A stretch of 64,000 nt of DNA from Volvariella volvacea V23 (GCA_000349905.1 KB722737.1:333327-397326), one strand, 5' to 3'; counted from the stretch's first letter, positions 35,101-48,600 are shown. Numbers and translations: made by a program. Notes: generated by a model not told the origin, from the sequence alone.

Positions 35101-35740
35101 AGGGGACCACGATTCCCAAATGAAGGAATAGTGTCGATTGATTGGTGTTTTGGTCCAGGGACAGGCAAAGGAGGCATAGAGGGAACCTATATACGTTATG
35201 GTTTTGAGTCCAATGAGAATTGGGCCAATAGCTAACGCGCATAGCACGAATAACATACCTCCACCATTTCAAAATCACCATCGTCTGAGCGCTTCCCTTC
35301 TTGCGTATTCGAATCGGCATCGTCGCCCTCTTCAATTTCATCATAGTATTGCTGTGGTTGGGCGATATGGCGTCCCCCTGGTGTACCCATTTGGGAGCGG
35401 TGAGTTTCGCTCATTCTACTAGGAGGCCTTGCAGATTTCGGAGACATCACGCCGGTGATAACGGACCCATTCCGAGTTCTTCGCTCTGTGCGGTCTGCCA
35501 TGGAACGGGGTGGGGAGTTGTCTGGTTGGTCTCTGGATATACCCTCGAGATAGTCAAGGACTTGACGGAGCTAAGCATACACAAGCATCCTACAAACAGC
35601 AAAGATACCTTTAGAGTTGGCGGCTGTACGAGTGTAGTGATCAGGGAAGTGGTAAAAGCAAGTAACACAACCAAGAACGCACGAGGGGTTGACGAACGAA
35701 TAAGGAGGGAATCAAGGTGTCCAGCAGCATTTGTTGACAT
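32200..35740 (-). CDS. Membrane-anchored protein with a degenerate Ulp1-like C-terminal region
   Basis: Large lineage-restricted protein built from about ten exons. It begins MSTNAAGHLDSLLIRSS and a hydrophobic segment (AFLVVLLAFTTSLITTLV), so it is probably anchored by its N-terminus. A long Ser/Pro/Ala-rich region follows with repeats of KAPS type, a helical stretch (VVKKAMRKAIKQRIKRLGMK, MQQRIESLGPKIEGLKISS) and an acidic section. The C-terminal 200 residues look globular: VDRLFVPPNMADAISTA, RLLVVLAKHRSDENHWVVHR, then LTTYDCYPERT and MQLPIDNSVAAAGIW. This pattern matches Ulp1/SENP proteases: His-Trp, Asp 17 residues later, a Gln, then the nucleophile position six residues after Gln. Here that position is Ser (codon 32377-32379). 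I recall similar proteins in Rhizoctonia under the label laminin domain protein. Activity is uncertain. Confidence 0.75.
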
Positions 35741-36402
35741 TGTTGTAGGGGCTCAGGTGTCGAAATTGGAACAAAGTTTGGACTTGTGGTGATATGGAAT
35801 TCCCAAGGAAGGAGAGACTGCGAAGAAGCAAGCAGGGTCGTTGGGATCTGAAGTCGTTGGAAGGGTTGATTGAGTAGCAAAAAGCGAAAAAAAAAGGAGA
35901 AAGAAGATGGATGGAGAAGACAGAGATTGGAGCGGCGAAGTTTGGTGGAGGAGGCACAGGGTTTGTGGAGAAGACAATGGAGTTACTGGCGATTGAACGC
36001 AAAACCTGGGGGGTAGTAATTCGAATACAAATACTTGCAAACAACCTCAATTGCCTGTTTGGGCTCATAATAGTCACTCCATGTATTGGAATTGGTATAC
36101 GGTACAAACTAGCAACAAAGGGATATAGATCGCAATGGATTGTGATATATAATCATCTCAAAAAAAAAGCCTCATTAGTTCCCGAGGAGCGAATGTAGTC
36201 GACTAAAACAAGACAGGTGCAGATAGAAACACAGACGAAAAATCCAAGAAAAAGGAATCGTATACAAGGACTGTGCAAGGTCGGCCTATGGAATAAACAG
36301 AAGGAATATAAACGAGGGGCGCTTTGACCAACGGGTGCCTGGGTAAAATGGGCGTCAATCTCGTCCGGTGAATAGGTATACCGTGGCCGAGGAAATCATA
36401 AT
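35741..36402. other. Intergenic region
   Basis: About 660 bp between the start of the Ulp1-like gene and the stop of the Sec7 gene. It has A/T-rich runs (for example 35878-35895 and 36160-36172). It should hold the promoter of the Ulp1-like gene. Overlapping open frames on both strands look like chance. Confidence 0.4.
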
Positions 36403-39400
36403 TTAATCGTCATTTTCGTCATCCACATTTTGACCGCTCTCTGCGGTTTCTCTTCGATGAAGTTTCGATCCGAAGCTCTGCACACCAGGTGTGTTCGGTT
36501 CCACTTCTTCACGTATCGTCTCTCCTTCAGGTCCTTTCCACTTGGGTTTCGCAGGCAGTAATTCGTCGATTGGTGGTGCACCATTCAACGCCCGCTCCAG
36601 TGCTATCATGGCAATGTGAGCGCATTAATCACTCCAACTAACCCGCCGTACCTTTCTCTCCCCGTTTCTTTAGGCGTAATGTCATAGCGGCTTGAAGCGA
36701 GTCGATGTAGGATTCATATTTGACTATTTCTGTCAGCAACCACTGTGACTTGTTCTCCCAATTAATCTGCGCTTTGCGGCAGTTCTCCGACCTCGGCGGG
36801 TACTGAAAGTGGAACATAAGTACTTGTATTCAAGTACCACAAGAAAGGCAGCTTACTAAAGCCATCATAGGTTCCCTATACGTGTTATGCTTCTCCAACT
36901 CATCCTTCAACGCAATGACGTGCTTCTTCAAAGCCTCCAGCTGTGTTTCTTCATCGTGCGTACTGGCTACAGTCGGTGGAAGTGGAGCTTTCCAGTCATT
37001 GATGTAAACCCGTTCGGCCCAAGGAGAATGTGGTGATCTCATCGACGAAGCACCATCCCGGTCTCTCCTACCGAACCTGCTCCTGTTGCTCTTCGTGCTT
37101 CGAATGCTCATACTATCTGTATAATCCGTTGCCTTGTCCGTCTCGTCGTCTGACCCGTGGTTTTGTGGCTCGCTGATACGATTCCACCCATATTCCATGT
37201 TGGATACACCACCCATTAGAGGCTCTTTGCTAGTACGAGCAGCCCAGTAATTACACGTCTGCACCCATTCGTTTACAAGCTCTTCTGTTCCAGCCTGGAA
37301 GAAATAGGCTCCATTGTTTGCTAGCGTGAGGACCATGCAGTGAGGTCTTTGACGGCTGTACCCAGGAGGATGCAAGGCGTGAGCTAGTGTATGGGCGAGA
37401 TGAACTGTTCCGGCTGGAGTTGCATTAGACTGTCAGGAATGTCAGATCAGCCCCCAAACGTTATTGCCACCGCATCAACTTACCAGCCAATTACCACCGC
37501 CAACTGCTCCTGTTGTCCCTGTATGCGATTCGCCAAATGTGAACATATTAAGTTCGCCTTTGGCGATAACCACAAACACATCCAACCACGCCTTATCCTT
37601 AGCCCTTTTACCCACGGACTCCCAATAATGCTTCCTGCATAGCATACCCTCCTTGGCCCAGGGTGGTCCAAGCAATGCTAACTCCTCGTCTGTGATGCTA
37701 ATCGTTGTTGAACTCGAGTCTGCACTTCGGACACTGCGATCATCATCTTCTTGGGTTTCACGGATAATTGTATGCGTCAAATTTCGCACGAATCCTATCG
37801 CGGGAGCAGAGAATGCGGGGTTCGTTCCGTATAATGCCTATACATGAAACGCATTCCGTTAACACGTGGGTCCAGTGAATTGCAATGGTGAAAGACCTTT
37901 CCAATAGGAAAGTTATATAGTCTTTTTCTACTCACCTCATTGGTAGAAGTGGCAAAACTTGGAGAGGGGCTGACCCGTCCGTCAATGCTGCTATTGCTAC
38001 TGTACGGACTTGGACCAGTCTGAGCATTCATAAGGGTCTGGATGCCCAGGATGCTACCTCTCTTGAAGGTTGTCAACCTGTCAGGCGGTCCTCGTAGACT
38101 GCGGTTGCGCATTAATATTCCTCCGCGCCCACCAATGGAAGAAGTTGAGGGTCTAGTCATGCTAGCGCTCAGCGGCTGTAGGATTTGCTGGCTTTTAATG
38201 GCATTGTACATCTCCTGTTTGATTACATTTAGCATCCAAAATTCCGGAGAGGAAAAGCGCACAAACCTTGAGTAAAGCCTCCATATCTGCTTCCCAACTC
38301 TTTCCGTACAGAGGACTATTTGCAGGAGCGCGCGGTTTCTCTTGGCCGGTGGAATTTTGCACAGAGGGGGTACTTCCGTTGGAGTGAATGGTATCTGGCG
38401 GCTTGGACTGCCCAGCATTCGGCGACATAAGAGCGTCCCTAGATACACTATTCCAGCTCGTTATACTATCGCTTCTCTTCGACCGAACAGTATTATCGGC
38501 ACCCTCAGAGACACCTCCACGAACGCTGCTGGTGTCATCATAAGTCAAATCCGAGGATGACTTCTGCGCAGGGGTTGTTGGTTGAATTTGCATTTGAATC
38601 GCGGTCAGTGTGTTTCGCACAAACTGGCTCCGAGACATTCGGGTAGTCAATTCGGCAACATGCAAGTCGGTGTTAAGGAGAAGAAGAGAATAAGAGACAG
38701 CGTGGACAATATCTGGGGGCAAGTGAGTTGAGTCGCAGAGCAAGAAAGCTCAGTTCACAACGTACTTGCACTTCCATATAGACTGCCGGGGTTACAATCC
38801 CAATATCGACGACTAAACTCTTCCAAGATACGATCTACTTGTTGGGTCTCTCCTTTGAGGTAGAGTTTTGCACAAAGACGACTGGAAACAAGGGTCGATC
38901 AAGGATCCTCCTCAATTAATTTGATAAACGCACCGGAATGCCATATCCAGCCGTAATCCAGAGAAGTCATAGAAGTCCACATAATGACGTAGTGCTACCT
39001 TGTTGATAACGCCACTGAATAGTTTGAGGGAGACCATATATTAGCCTTGAGCTCATGCACAAAATTGAGAGAGAAAAAAAGACCAACTTTCCACCTAGCC
39101 ATTCCGCGATCTTCTCTTTCGCCAGGAATTCCTCATCCTCTTCGTAGCACCTTCTGGCCATCTCCTTGCCTCTAGACTCAATATCTCCCCCTTCATCCTC
39201 CACCCGGGTTTGATTGGACGAGAACCTTGATAAAGTGAGGTCATTTAACGTTAGATCTTGCTGTGAAGCTGTGTGTTGCGATACTAGAGTTGAAGATTGT
39301 AAAGTATTGGTTGAGGGCACTAATCGTATTGAGCGGGTGCGAGAAAGCTCACGAGAGCGTGCAACATCCTCGTTTGGTATGAGGGATGGCTCCGAATTTG

Positions 39401-41452
39401 AAGCGGTTGGTCGATGGAGCACTCGCAATAATGACGCATCTCTGGATGCATGAGGATTGAGAGCTGCCGTAGGACCACTTCTCGATCGGAGTGGGCTGAC
39501 TGAATTTCTCATGCCCTGAGTTCGGGGTGAACCAAGCGAAGTTGGACCAGAGGCAGAACGGATGGACGTTTGGAGGGATGAAGTACGGGGCGGGACAATC
39601 GGTGAAGGTAATGGAGATGAAGCACCATCCTTTTCGACAACGTCTTCTCCATTGGTTTGTGACGGCAGCTGCAAAGTCAGTGTCGGTGTTGTTGGCTGCG
39701 ATGAAGTCGGACGCCTCTTCTTGTATGGTTGGTGACCTTGACTTGCGATCGATGGTAAAGCGACCTCGGATTTATTTGACCATAGTTGCTCTCTGCGCGC
39801 GGGAGTACATGGATCCTTTAATTCCAACGAAGAACCAGATATCGGGTCCAACTGAGAGAGTTCGCCTCTAAAGTCGTTAATGATTCCATTTAGTCCAGCA
39901 TCCTCGCTTCTTGTCGAAGGATTCTCTTTGCGCGGTGGGTCCGGCCGAGGAGGGAGGGGTGTTTGCATTGAAACATTCGCCAAGGCTTTCTTCAACTCCA
40001 CATCGCTGACGCTCATACTTCTGCGCTTGCCGTAGTTGTTGCTCTTGGTTGCTGCCGCTGATGGAGGAGGTATAGACTCCTTCTCAACAAAAACCATCGA
40101 GCGCGCATCTGTATCATCACTGCCCCTCACAGACTGATTCCCCATGATTGGTGGGAGAGGTTTGGATGTGCCGGCGGAGGCCCGCTTCGTAGTAGAAAAC
40201 GCGTCTGCAATCGGTGAGTTGCTGGGTACAGTAGATGGGGTCGGAGGTGGCAATTGTCGCTGGTGTTCAGCAGGTATGGGAGGTACCGGCGGTGTGAAAG
40301 CTTCGAACAGGCTATTTGAATAGCTCGAAGAGTTGCTTACTCCTGACGTCTGACTAGCATCTGTCTTCTACAGGAAAAATTTAACATTAGAGAAGGGACA
40401 GTTGGCATGAGTTTAGGAGCCACGTACCGATCGCTCCCTCATAGTGCCTTGACCCAACATCTTGCCTAGGAAAGCCGTCGTTTTTGCCCTGACGGATTGC
40501 TTTGGCTGCTCAAATGAGGTAAACGAAAGGCAGTACCAGAATGGCGATAAACCGTACGCACCTTGGTCGGCCCGCTCTCCCTCGTCTCCCGGGGACTAGT
40601 CAAGACCCAATCCGACGTACTACTAGAATCGAACAACCCCCGAGAACTCTGCTTCGCGTTTCCATTGCGCAACGGAGTGGTAAGAGGTGAATAGGCATTG
40701 GCCGATCCACCAGTAGATGGTCGTTGTCGGACTGTGGTTGAGTTTGAGGGTGCTCCAGTAGGCAGTGGTGGAGGTGGTGATTCGCGTCGCTTATCTCTTT
40801 TATGATGAGCCGGAAGGACGGTGCCTCTCTCCCTTGCCTTGCGGACAAGCGTTGCGAGATCTGGACTGCTGGATGTCCCTGGTGATCGATACATTGAACG
40901 ACGATTAGTTTGCCGTTCGCTGTCCTCGGTTTCGTAGAATAGGTCGTAGGAGGACGAAGAGGGCGAAGGTGCGGGAGGTTTCGCAGGAGTGGTCATGCTT
41001 GCGGGACCGGGGGTGGGGGGAACAATTGTGGGGGTAGGAGGTTGCACTGGAAGCGGAGTATGTCGCGATAGTTGGGGTGAAGTTACACTTCGGTGTGGAG
41101 TCTCGATTCCCATTGCGTTAATGTCCGGGCCTTCCCTTAGAACTACCGTTCCGTCTGTCTTGAGTGCTTGCTCGAAGTCCAAATCGGTTCGCGACACACG
41201 ACGACTTATATGCTTATTGCCAGTCAAATCCCCTGACGCCACTGGCTGTAACCCGGATGAATATGCAGATGAAGAGTTGGATGCGCGTGAAGGTGCAGCA
41301 TTCGACCGGAAGATGGGGGCCAGGGTGGGCAGGAGATGAAAGGGAGAGCCAATGAACAAAGGTTGTTGCCAATAAGTTGGCGGTGATCCAATAGTCTACA
41401 GGCCAACCGCTTAAGGCAAACGCCACCACAATAAACTTCACACACCGGCCAT
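36403..41452 (-). CDS. Sec7-PH domain ARF guanine-nucleotide exchange factor
   Basis: Activates ARF GTPases at membranes. The N-terminal third is long, Ser/Pro-rich and disordered. The Sec7 domain begins at EDEEFLAKEKIAEWLGGK and continues SGVINKVALRHYVDFYDFSG, then KGETQQVDRILEEFSRRYWD with the catalytic glutamic finger (Glu of GET), then VHAVSYSLLLLNTDLHVAEL and RMSRSQFVRNTLTAI. A PH domain follows after a Ser-rich spacer: CRKHYWESVGKRAKDKAWLD, VFVVIAKGELNMFTF and LTLANNGAYFFQAGTEELVN, with VQTCNYWAART closing it. A helical region (LEALKKHVIALKDELEKHN) and an acidic C-terminus complete the protein. Sec7-PH order resembles the EFA6/PSD-type and yeast Yel1 GEFs. The proposed start is a 9 bp first exon (ATGGCCGGT, 41452-41444) joined to TIGSPPTYWQQPLFIGSPFH; no other ATG fits the open frame. 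Confidence 0.83.
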
Positions 41453-41828
41453 ACCTCTACCTTGCACTTGATCACTCAGCCCGATTGATAGCAGAAAAAT
41501 AAGCAGGTAGATGGAAAAGTAGAGCGAAAAATAATCTAAAGTGATATCTATCGTGCCTAATCGACTACTGATGGTACAGTCCCCGCAGGTGATGAATTAA
41601 GTATCGTGAATGTGTTTGCGAACAGCCAGAAATCAAGACAGTTTACAGTCTACAACAATCGCAGGCTTTGAGATCGGGGCAAATTGGCGTGAGTGAACAA
41701 AGTAAGAAATGGTGAATGACTAGGACATAACAGGAAGGAGGGAATGGCAGCGAAATACGCAGTGGCAGGGCTTCCCCTGCTCAGCACTGCAAAGCACACA
41801 GCATCAAACTCTCATTCAACAATGTCAA
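41453..41828. other. Intergenic region
   Basis: About 375 bp between the Sec7 gene start and the AreA-type stop, on the same strand. It should carry the Sec7 gene promoter. Nothing specific recognised. Confidence 0.4.
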
Positions 41829-44800
41829 TCAGGTATCGGGGGATTGCAAACTTGTTGATGTCCGTCGTTGACGTTTCACGGCTTGCATACCTGCAGCAGC
41901 AGCAATGGTGGCCGCTGCGGGGCTGGTATTTGCCCGGATACTGGCAGGACCTCGACCAGCGATGTTATTAAGCATTGCATTAGATTGGGATCGTGGCCGT
42001 GAAGTGGAGGAAGCGATCTTTGGCAATGTTGATGGATTTTTCCGCGATCCACCATTCGGAGCTCCAGATGCTCGATTCCTGAGTTATAAATGTTTCAACA
42101 ACTGTACAGAAAAATACAATGTACTTAACGGGATACCTTTTCTTGATCACGTCGGTCTTCAGTGACATGGGCCGAACAACACCATGCAGTTTCTGCGGAA
42201 TTCATGCGTGAACCGGCTGAACAACTCAGCAGGCAAGGGTATGAACACTTACAAAGAACAGGCCACAGGCGTTACCTAGCAAATCGTTCGAGTTAGCCCG
42301 GTCATAATCGTAGGAATTAAAGATGCTTACATAGCGGTTGTCCCTCGGGATCTCGCCTCCACAAAGGTGTAGTAGTAGTTTGGCAATTGGTGCAGGATGT
42401 TGGTGGCGGATCTGCACTGTTCTCCTCTCCATTCTTCGCAGAGCCATTGGCACCGCTGCCAGACCCACTCGTTCCAGCTCCACCCACTTCTGTTTGATCA
42501 GGCGTACTCGTTGACGATCTGTTTTTCGGTGAGATCCCACCACCTATAGTAACACTCTTCTTCTTTTGGTCCTGACTGCCCTGCTTCAACGCAATGAACT
42601 TCCTTGCCACTGGTCTGGTACTTCCAATCGGTGATGTAGGAGGCCCTTCCCCTGATGCCGGAGTCGATGCATTGGAGGCATTATAGGGTTCAGGTGACGC
42701 ATTTGAACTCGTGTTAAGTCCATTGCCCCAGCCATCACTCGAAGGGCTTGCATGAATTTGAGAATACACGCCACCATCGCCCTGGGAGCCCACCAAAATC
42801 GTAGGATCCACATGCGTAAATGGGCCAGTCAAGCTTCCAGATGTATCCAGGTGGGGATAGACCAAGTGCATCAAACTCTGGTAATCCAGTGAGCCATCTT
42901 CCACACCTGCGAGATTTCCCATCTGTGCATAGGTCTCCGCCATTACAGCCGATGCTGCAGCTGCAGCCGGAGACAACCCGCTCGAGTTCTCTGTAAGCGG
43001 TTGAGGAACATACAGGGAATTGGTGGAGGCGACTGATGATGACGATGATGCCTCGGAGGCTTTATACTGGCGTTCCACAGGAATAGCTCTACTGTGCATT
43101 GGTAAACCGACCGAAACCTCCGTCTGGTGCATGGAGGATGACGCCACGCCAGAAACGTCGTAAAGGCCTTCGTAGGAAGGATGAGGAGTAGCAAAGGAAA
43201 AGTTGAAAGCAGAGGAAGGAAATGGGCTTTCTCGCTCTGAAGAGGGATGTTGCGTTGGTTGTGTTGACTGTGGATCCGAATCGCGGATGAGGGGATGCTG
43301 CGTACCATCCACGTTCGATGGATCTGCACGCAACATGCTTTCAAAATGAGGAGCTTCGGCAGGTCGTTTTGTCCCAATAAGGCTATCAGGTGACAAGGGT
43401 TTTCCGTTGACCTGATGACGACCACTCAAACCTGGCATGATACCATCCCTTTCCACGGTGTGATCGAAACTCGTTTTCCGTACGTGCCGGGGGAACGTTC
43501 GTTGTTCAACTGGCGTCTGAGGCATGCCACCAACGCGACCAGGACCATGAATACCAAAATTTGGTAGGGAAGAGGGCGCGAAGCCAGGACTGCTAGTATA
43601 ATTGGGAACAGAATCGCCGTACTGTTGAGCGTGAAGGTAACGCGCCTCTGTGGCCGACGGATACGGGGTGCCGGTAATGTCATTTTCCTCGAACACGGCC
43701 GATAGGTCAGAGGTGTGCAATGGGGGGTAGGCAGGACTACGTCGACCAGCAATCATTGAGGCTCCGGGTATGGGTATGCTCGAGGAAGCGGAGGATGATT
43801 TCGGCGAACTCGAGGGCTTGTTATAAGAATCGCCTGTTTTGTGTGAGTCATGGGTATGATTGCCCAATTGGCCAAGTAGAGGGAACGCAAAGCGACCATC
43901 GAATACTCCACCAGAGACCAAGCCATGCTGGTCAAAACTGATCGCAGACTCAGGTGGCCGCGATCGAGAACGACTCGTTGGCCTCCAGTCCATGGATATG
44001 CGTGATCGTGATCTGCTCATGGCCCTCCAGTCCATTGGCACGACGCTGTGTAACCGTGGAATAAACAGCAGCCCTTCCAGGAGCAAGAAAAGTGAACTTA
44101 CTCTTCCTCCTCATTTCCATCTTGATTGGTCCCATCGAAACCTACGACTCGAACCCTGGCCTTTCCTTTATCGATTCTACGCCCTCGTTCATCAGATTCC
44201 TTTACAGCATCGGACTCAGAAGTCTGACGTCCTTGCCCTGCTGTTGTCACATCCGATCCTTTTGGCACAACTTCCGACTTCTCCCTTTTCTCTTTTCCTT
44301 TCTCTTCCGTCGCTTTGGCATCTTCATCCTCCTTCTTCTTCTTTAGAGCCAATGCCATCATCCGCCAAGTTAAATTCTCCATTCTCTGAGCGTGAGGTAG
44401 ATTGGCCTTGGTCCTAGCGTACATTTTCCACACTTGAGTGGCCAAGGGATCTTCTTTTGCCATCTGCTCGGGGTCCAACTCGCCAGCATTTGTCGGCTTC
44501 AGGTCTGGCGATCCCGAAACGCGCGGAGACGTATAGGGGCTGGTTGCTTGGGGGGACAACGATGTCGTTTGTGAAGTAAATAGATCGTCAGAAAAGATGT
44601 CAGACAGTAGAGTAGACTTTGAGTCTTTTGTAGAGTCAAGAGAAGGGGACTTTGGAGATATTGGTGAAGGTGCGTAAGATGATGACTGCCGCGAAGGTCG
44701 GAGGTCTGCGACAGTAGACGACGAAAGTTGGTTAAGCGTAGCGTAAGCCGAGGGCGTTGATGTGGTAGTGGACGCAGGAGACATCCAGAGCGACGGGGGG

Positions 44801-45657
44801 AGGCCTGGAGTTGAACGCTCACCTGGATATCGATAGCCAGGTACGAAGTTGGCGGAAGGGGGATTGAAGAATTGACCGTTTACTGCACCACCTGCCGCGG
44901 TATTGACGCGAACCAAGGGAGTAGCACTTGTGAGGACATTTCTACCCTGCGACCGCCCGCCACCCTGCTGTCGCCTGCTATCAACCGGTCGGTCAGTCAC
45001 AACCACAGGGTTGGGGGGTCGGGGTTGTATTGGCGTGAAATGAGACATACCGCCCACTGCCTTACCCTTTCCGTGATTTGGGTCACTAGAAGAAGAGTTT
45101 GACCGTGGGGGGGAGGCCTTGGAGGAGGTCGCAGTTGATTGGCCATAACCGGGGACTGGCTGAGCCCAGGGACTGGGATGGGACGGCGGATTGATGTACG
45201 GGACTTGGGGCCGTATGCTGGTGGGCTGGTTCAAAGGGTGAGTTGGTGTGATTGGCAAACTGGATGGCGCTCCGGAGGGATGATTTGCAGCCAAGGGACC
45301 CAAAACACCGTTCGCGGCTAACGCAGCAAACATGGTGGGATCCAAGGGGGCGGAAAACAACTGGCCCAAATCCTCCTCTGTGTACGATGGGAGGTTAGGA
45401 GTCAACTCGGCAGAGACGTCCTGGATGTGTGAGGATGAGGGAACATAGTGCGAGGAGCCACGGGAAGAACCGAGAGGCACATGCTGTGACCAGGGAGAAG
45501 AAACGGCAGACGGGGGATGAGAGGAGTGCTGGTTAAGATGCTCTGATGGAGACGGATGTGCAGAAAGGGCAGCGGTAAGAGCTGAACGAGGAGCTGGGGA
45601 CCAGGACTTGGTCAAATTTCCATCCATATACCCTCTAGCAGATGACGGCGGTTGCAT
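41829..45657 (-). CDS. AREA: AreA/Gaf1-type GATA transcription factor for nitrogen control
   Basis: Zinc-finger activator of nitrogen-catabolite genes. The N-terminal region contains the DUF1752 helix seen in AreA/Gln3-type factors: [20 protein letters not shown], then [19 protein letters not shown] phase-2 intron (about 44099-44043) joins NEEE to [17 protein letters not shown] long Ser/Pro-rich activation region follows. The single GATA finger is [20 protein letters not shown] with QPLC, then NACGLFF after an intron. It has the fungal type IVa spacing C-x2-C-x17-C-x2-[20 protein letters not shown] is the conserved basic tail that AreA family members share. The C-terminus has low-complexity Ala and Ser-rich sequence ending in QSPDT. 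The start [19 protein letters not shown] was chosen because sequence upstream, though open, is Pro/Leu-rich and unlike coding DNA. Confidence 0.9.
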
Positions 45658-48600
45658 GGGCCAGGAGTTGGCGAAAAGAGGGCTGGACGATAGATTGGAG
45701 CGTATAGATGAGATGAAGAGCAGAGAAAACGGACTGGTGAGCAGGAGAACGTAAAACGAAGCAAGAGATGACCAGACGAGGGTCGGCAAGCAGGGGGGGA
45801 AGAGGGAGAGAAGGGAGACTGGGCAAGATGGAGCTGCAGGCGCAAGACCGGGAGCGATCTGAGGCGGTTCAGACGAGATGAAATACGGAGGAGGAGGAGA
45901 AGGTGGTGACAAGCAACGGCCAGGAATCTGGACGAGGACTGGGTCTGGGATTGATCCAAGTGCGGTCCGTGTCCGTCCAGCAGGCACCATCCCCCGAGCA
46001 CTCGTGTCATATTTCCTTTTTACTTCCACCGCAATCACCACAAATCTGTGCAATTTTCCTGCTTTTGCATCAGAACTATCCCTAATTCTCCACGCCCGTC
46101 TGTTTGGTCCGCTCGAGTTTTTGGGGGACCCGACCGAAATGGGTCGGCTGCGATCGCGATTCCACACCGTGCTGGGTTGTCGTCAATTTCCATGAGCCAC
46201 TCCATCCGTGTCGTATCGGTTGGGCCCTCGTCTCTGCGCTCTCTGCGCTGAGGCTGGCCTCTTGCACGGCGCCCTGGATGTAGCCATGCACCCACAAGTA
46301 CTGGCAAATGTGTGGCCACAAATGTGCCTCGTGAACCAACTCGTCATAGCTTCCGCCACCGCCGCTGCCAGCTAATTCAAATTGCGCGATCGCAGTCCGT
46401 CTGCTGCATGACTGAGCCAGTGGCTCACTGCCAGCAGGCCGTTGCTCCCATTGGCGCTCCCCAGACATTCCGACAACAGGTTTTCGCCGTCTCTGGTTCC
46501 CTTGTTCGCGTTGTCTGAATGTGCATCGCATCGTGGCGTATGATGACCTCGCATGCCCCTGCTGGAAACTAACCTGAGCTTTCTGCCCTTTTCCCAATTT
46601 CTCCCGGTCCACTCCGAAAATATTGCAATCGGAAGATCTCCTGAATCGCGATCATGTACCTCGAAATTGCCTGAATGTGACCGCTTCCTTCTGCTCATTG
46701 CCCCTTGGGCCATACTTCTCACTCGTCTGTGCCCCGTTCCAGTTTCACCTCCTTGCCCTTTCCTCGTTCAACCACCCTGTTCATTCGTTCTTGTGCAGCC
46801 TGGCCTAATGGCCGACTTACGGATATTGCGTGACGTTGTCGAGTAGCACTACGTGATTCCTCGCTGCGTAATTTACATCCACTGGTCATGCGGAGCTGCT
46901 GCACTGCTATGATCCAACTGTATGACTTTAGCTGACGCCTCAGCCAAAATCGACTAGCTGATGGGTCCTGTCACCTGTCCGTTTTCCTCCTCCACCGCGA
47001 GACACATGACTGCGATGGATCTCCATGCGAACGTCACTTCCATTCGCTCACTGACCATGCACCACCTGATGCCCAGATTCCTCTTTGCGGAATTTCTATG
47101 CGAGGGCCGTCTACGAGCAGGTCGTACTTGGCAACTGCTTGCAGTATGACATGTCAATCTCTTTTGGCCCCTTCCTGTCTCTTCCTAGCCGCGCCCGGCC
47201 CTCTGCAGGAATCGCAGGGCACGTCTCTTTCGGAAACTCCATCTGCCGGCCTTCATTTTGGCCATGGAAACATCGCCAAATTCGTCAAATTCCATGCACG
47301 TTTCTCCTTCAAGCCGGCCCTTTTATGCTCATCGCCTCTCAAGGCCACGTTTTCCCAGTCCTCATTCGCCTCAGATTACGCCATGCTACAGGCTTTTAAT
47401 CTTGATCGAATAATTCCGGGAAGAGATCGTCCCAAAAATGAATCTCGCAATCACGTTCTGATTGATCAGTCGAACAATGGACATGGACAAGTTCCAACAA
47501 CCCAGAGCTGGACAGACATTTGTGATTTGTTCCAACATCTCCCTTTCCATCGACGGACTAGTGTCATCTGTCAAGCTCGGAATCACAAGAGTCCCAACGT
47601 CTCAGGTTGTATTAGCGGGCTCGCTGACCCACTTGAAAATCAAAAGCAAAGTTTTCGCCATCAAAAAAAGTCTTGACAAAATGCCTCCATCTGCTTAAAT
47701 TATTCATGCAACCTACCGGTGCTGTCGCCGAGCTGTCGGTGTAGAAGTTTCCTCGCTTGACGGTGTTGAGTAAGTATTGACTCAAGAAGCAGCAACGAAG
47801 GAAAGATGAGTGATGCTGATCATCATCGCAACAATATAGATCAGTCATAAACGGAAAGACCTCATTTGTTGCTCGGGCACCGGGAACAGGAAAAGAGAGC
47901 AAAGGGCCTAGCGGAAAGGGGTAAGTATAGTACCTCGCTTCGATTTCTCAGCGAAATACGTGCATATTGCACGAGACTTGCCCATCGCATTTTATTGTTT
48001 CCGTTGTACCAAATTTCGGCAGTCCTTCAGACGGGCTATTTGGATGGATTCGTTTATCCTAAAGGGGCAGAGTGCGTATTTGAGTATGATGTCCACTTCC
48101 AATCAACTCGAAGCCCCCGTCCATCCGACCCGCCGCCTCATGGTTGTAGCGGACTATGCACCCCAAGTTTCCCAATAAAACAACTCAATCTCCCGAAAAG
48201 TAGACAATGATTGGCCTCTTCCATGTGCATGGCTCGGACACCTTCGGGGTCCACGGTGCGTCTGCGCTAGGCATCTGGCAGACTCTTGCCGAGGGTTACG
48301 CTACTCGCAATACAGTCCACCACCAATGTTGTAGTCCTAACCGAACAGTGTGGCCATGTACGACTGAACCGCCGTCGCGCTCTGCAAAGCTCACGCCACG
48401 CTGCACGCCACACCCCCACCAGCTTGTCCATTTTTGTGTTCGTGGGTTCAGGTAGGAACCGTCCTTGAGAAGGTCAAGGTAGCAAATGGCAACTAGCATT
48501 GATCATCTCAACTTCGCGGACGACCGTCCGCAGATCACGGTCAGGCCTCGATTCTGCAGTGGTGCAGAACACGTTCCTGCCCCTCGAATCTGCGATTGTG

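Noticed and set aside
47098..47676. 192-codon plus-strand ORF in the AreA upstream gap
   Set aside because: Random-looking composition, overlapping open frames on both strands, no motif.
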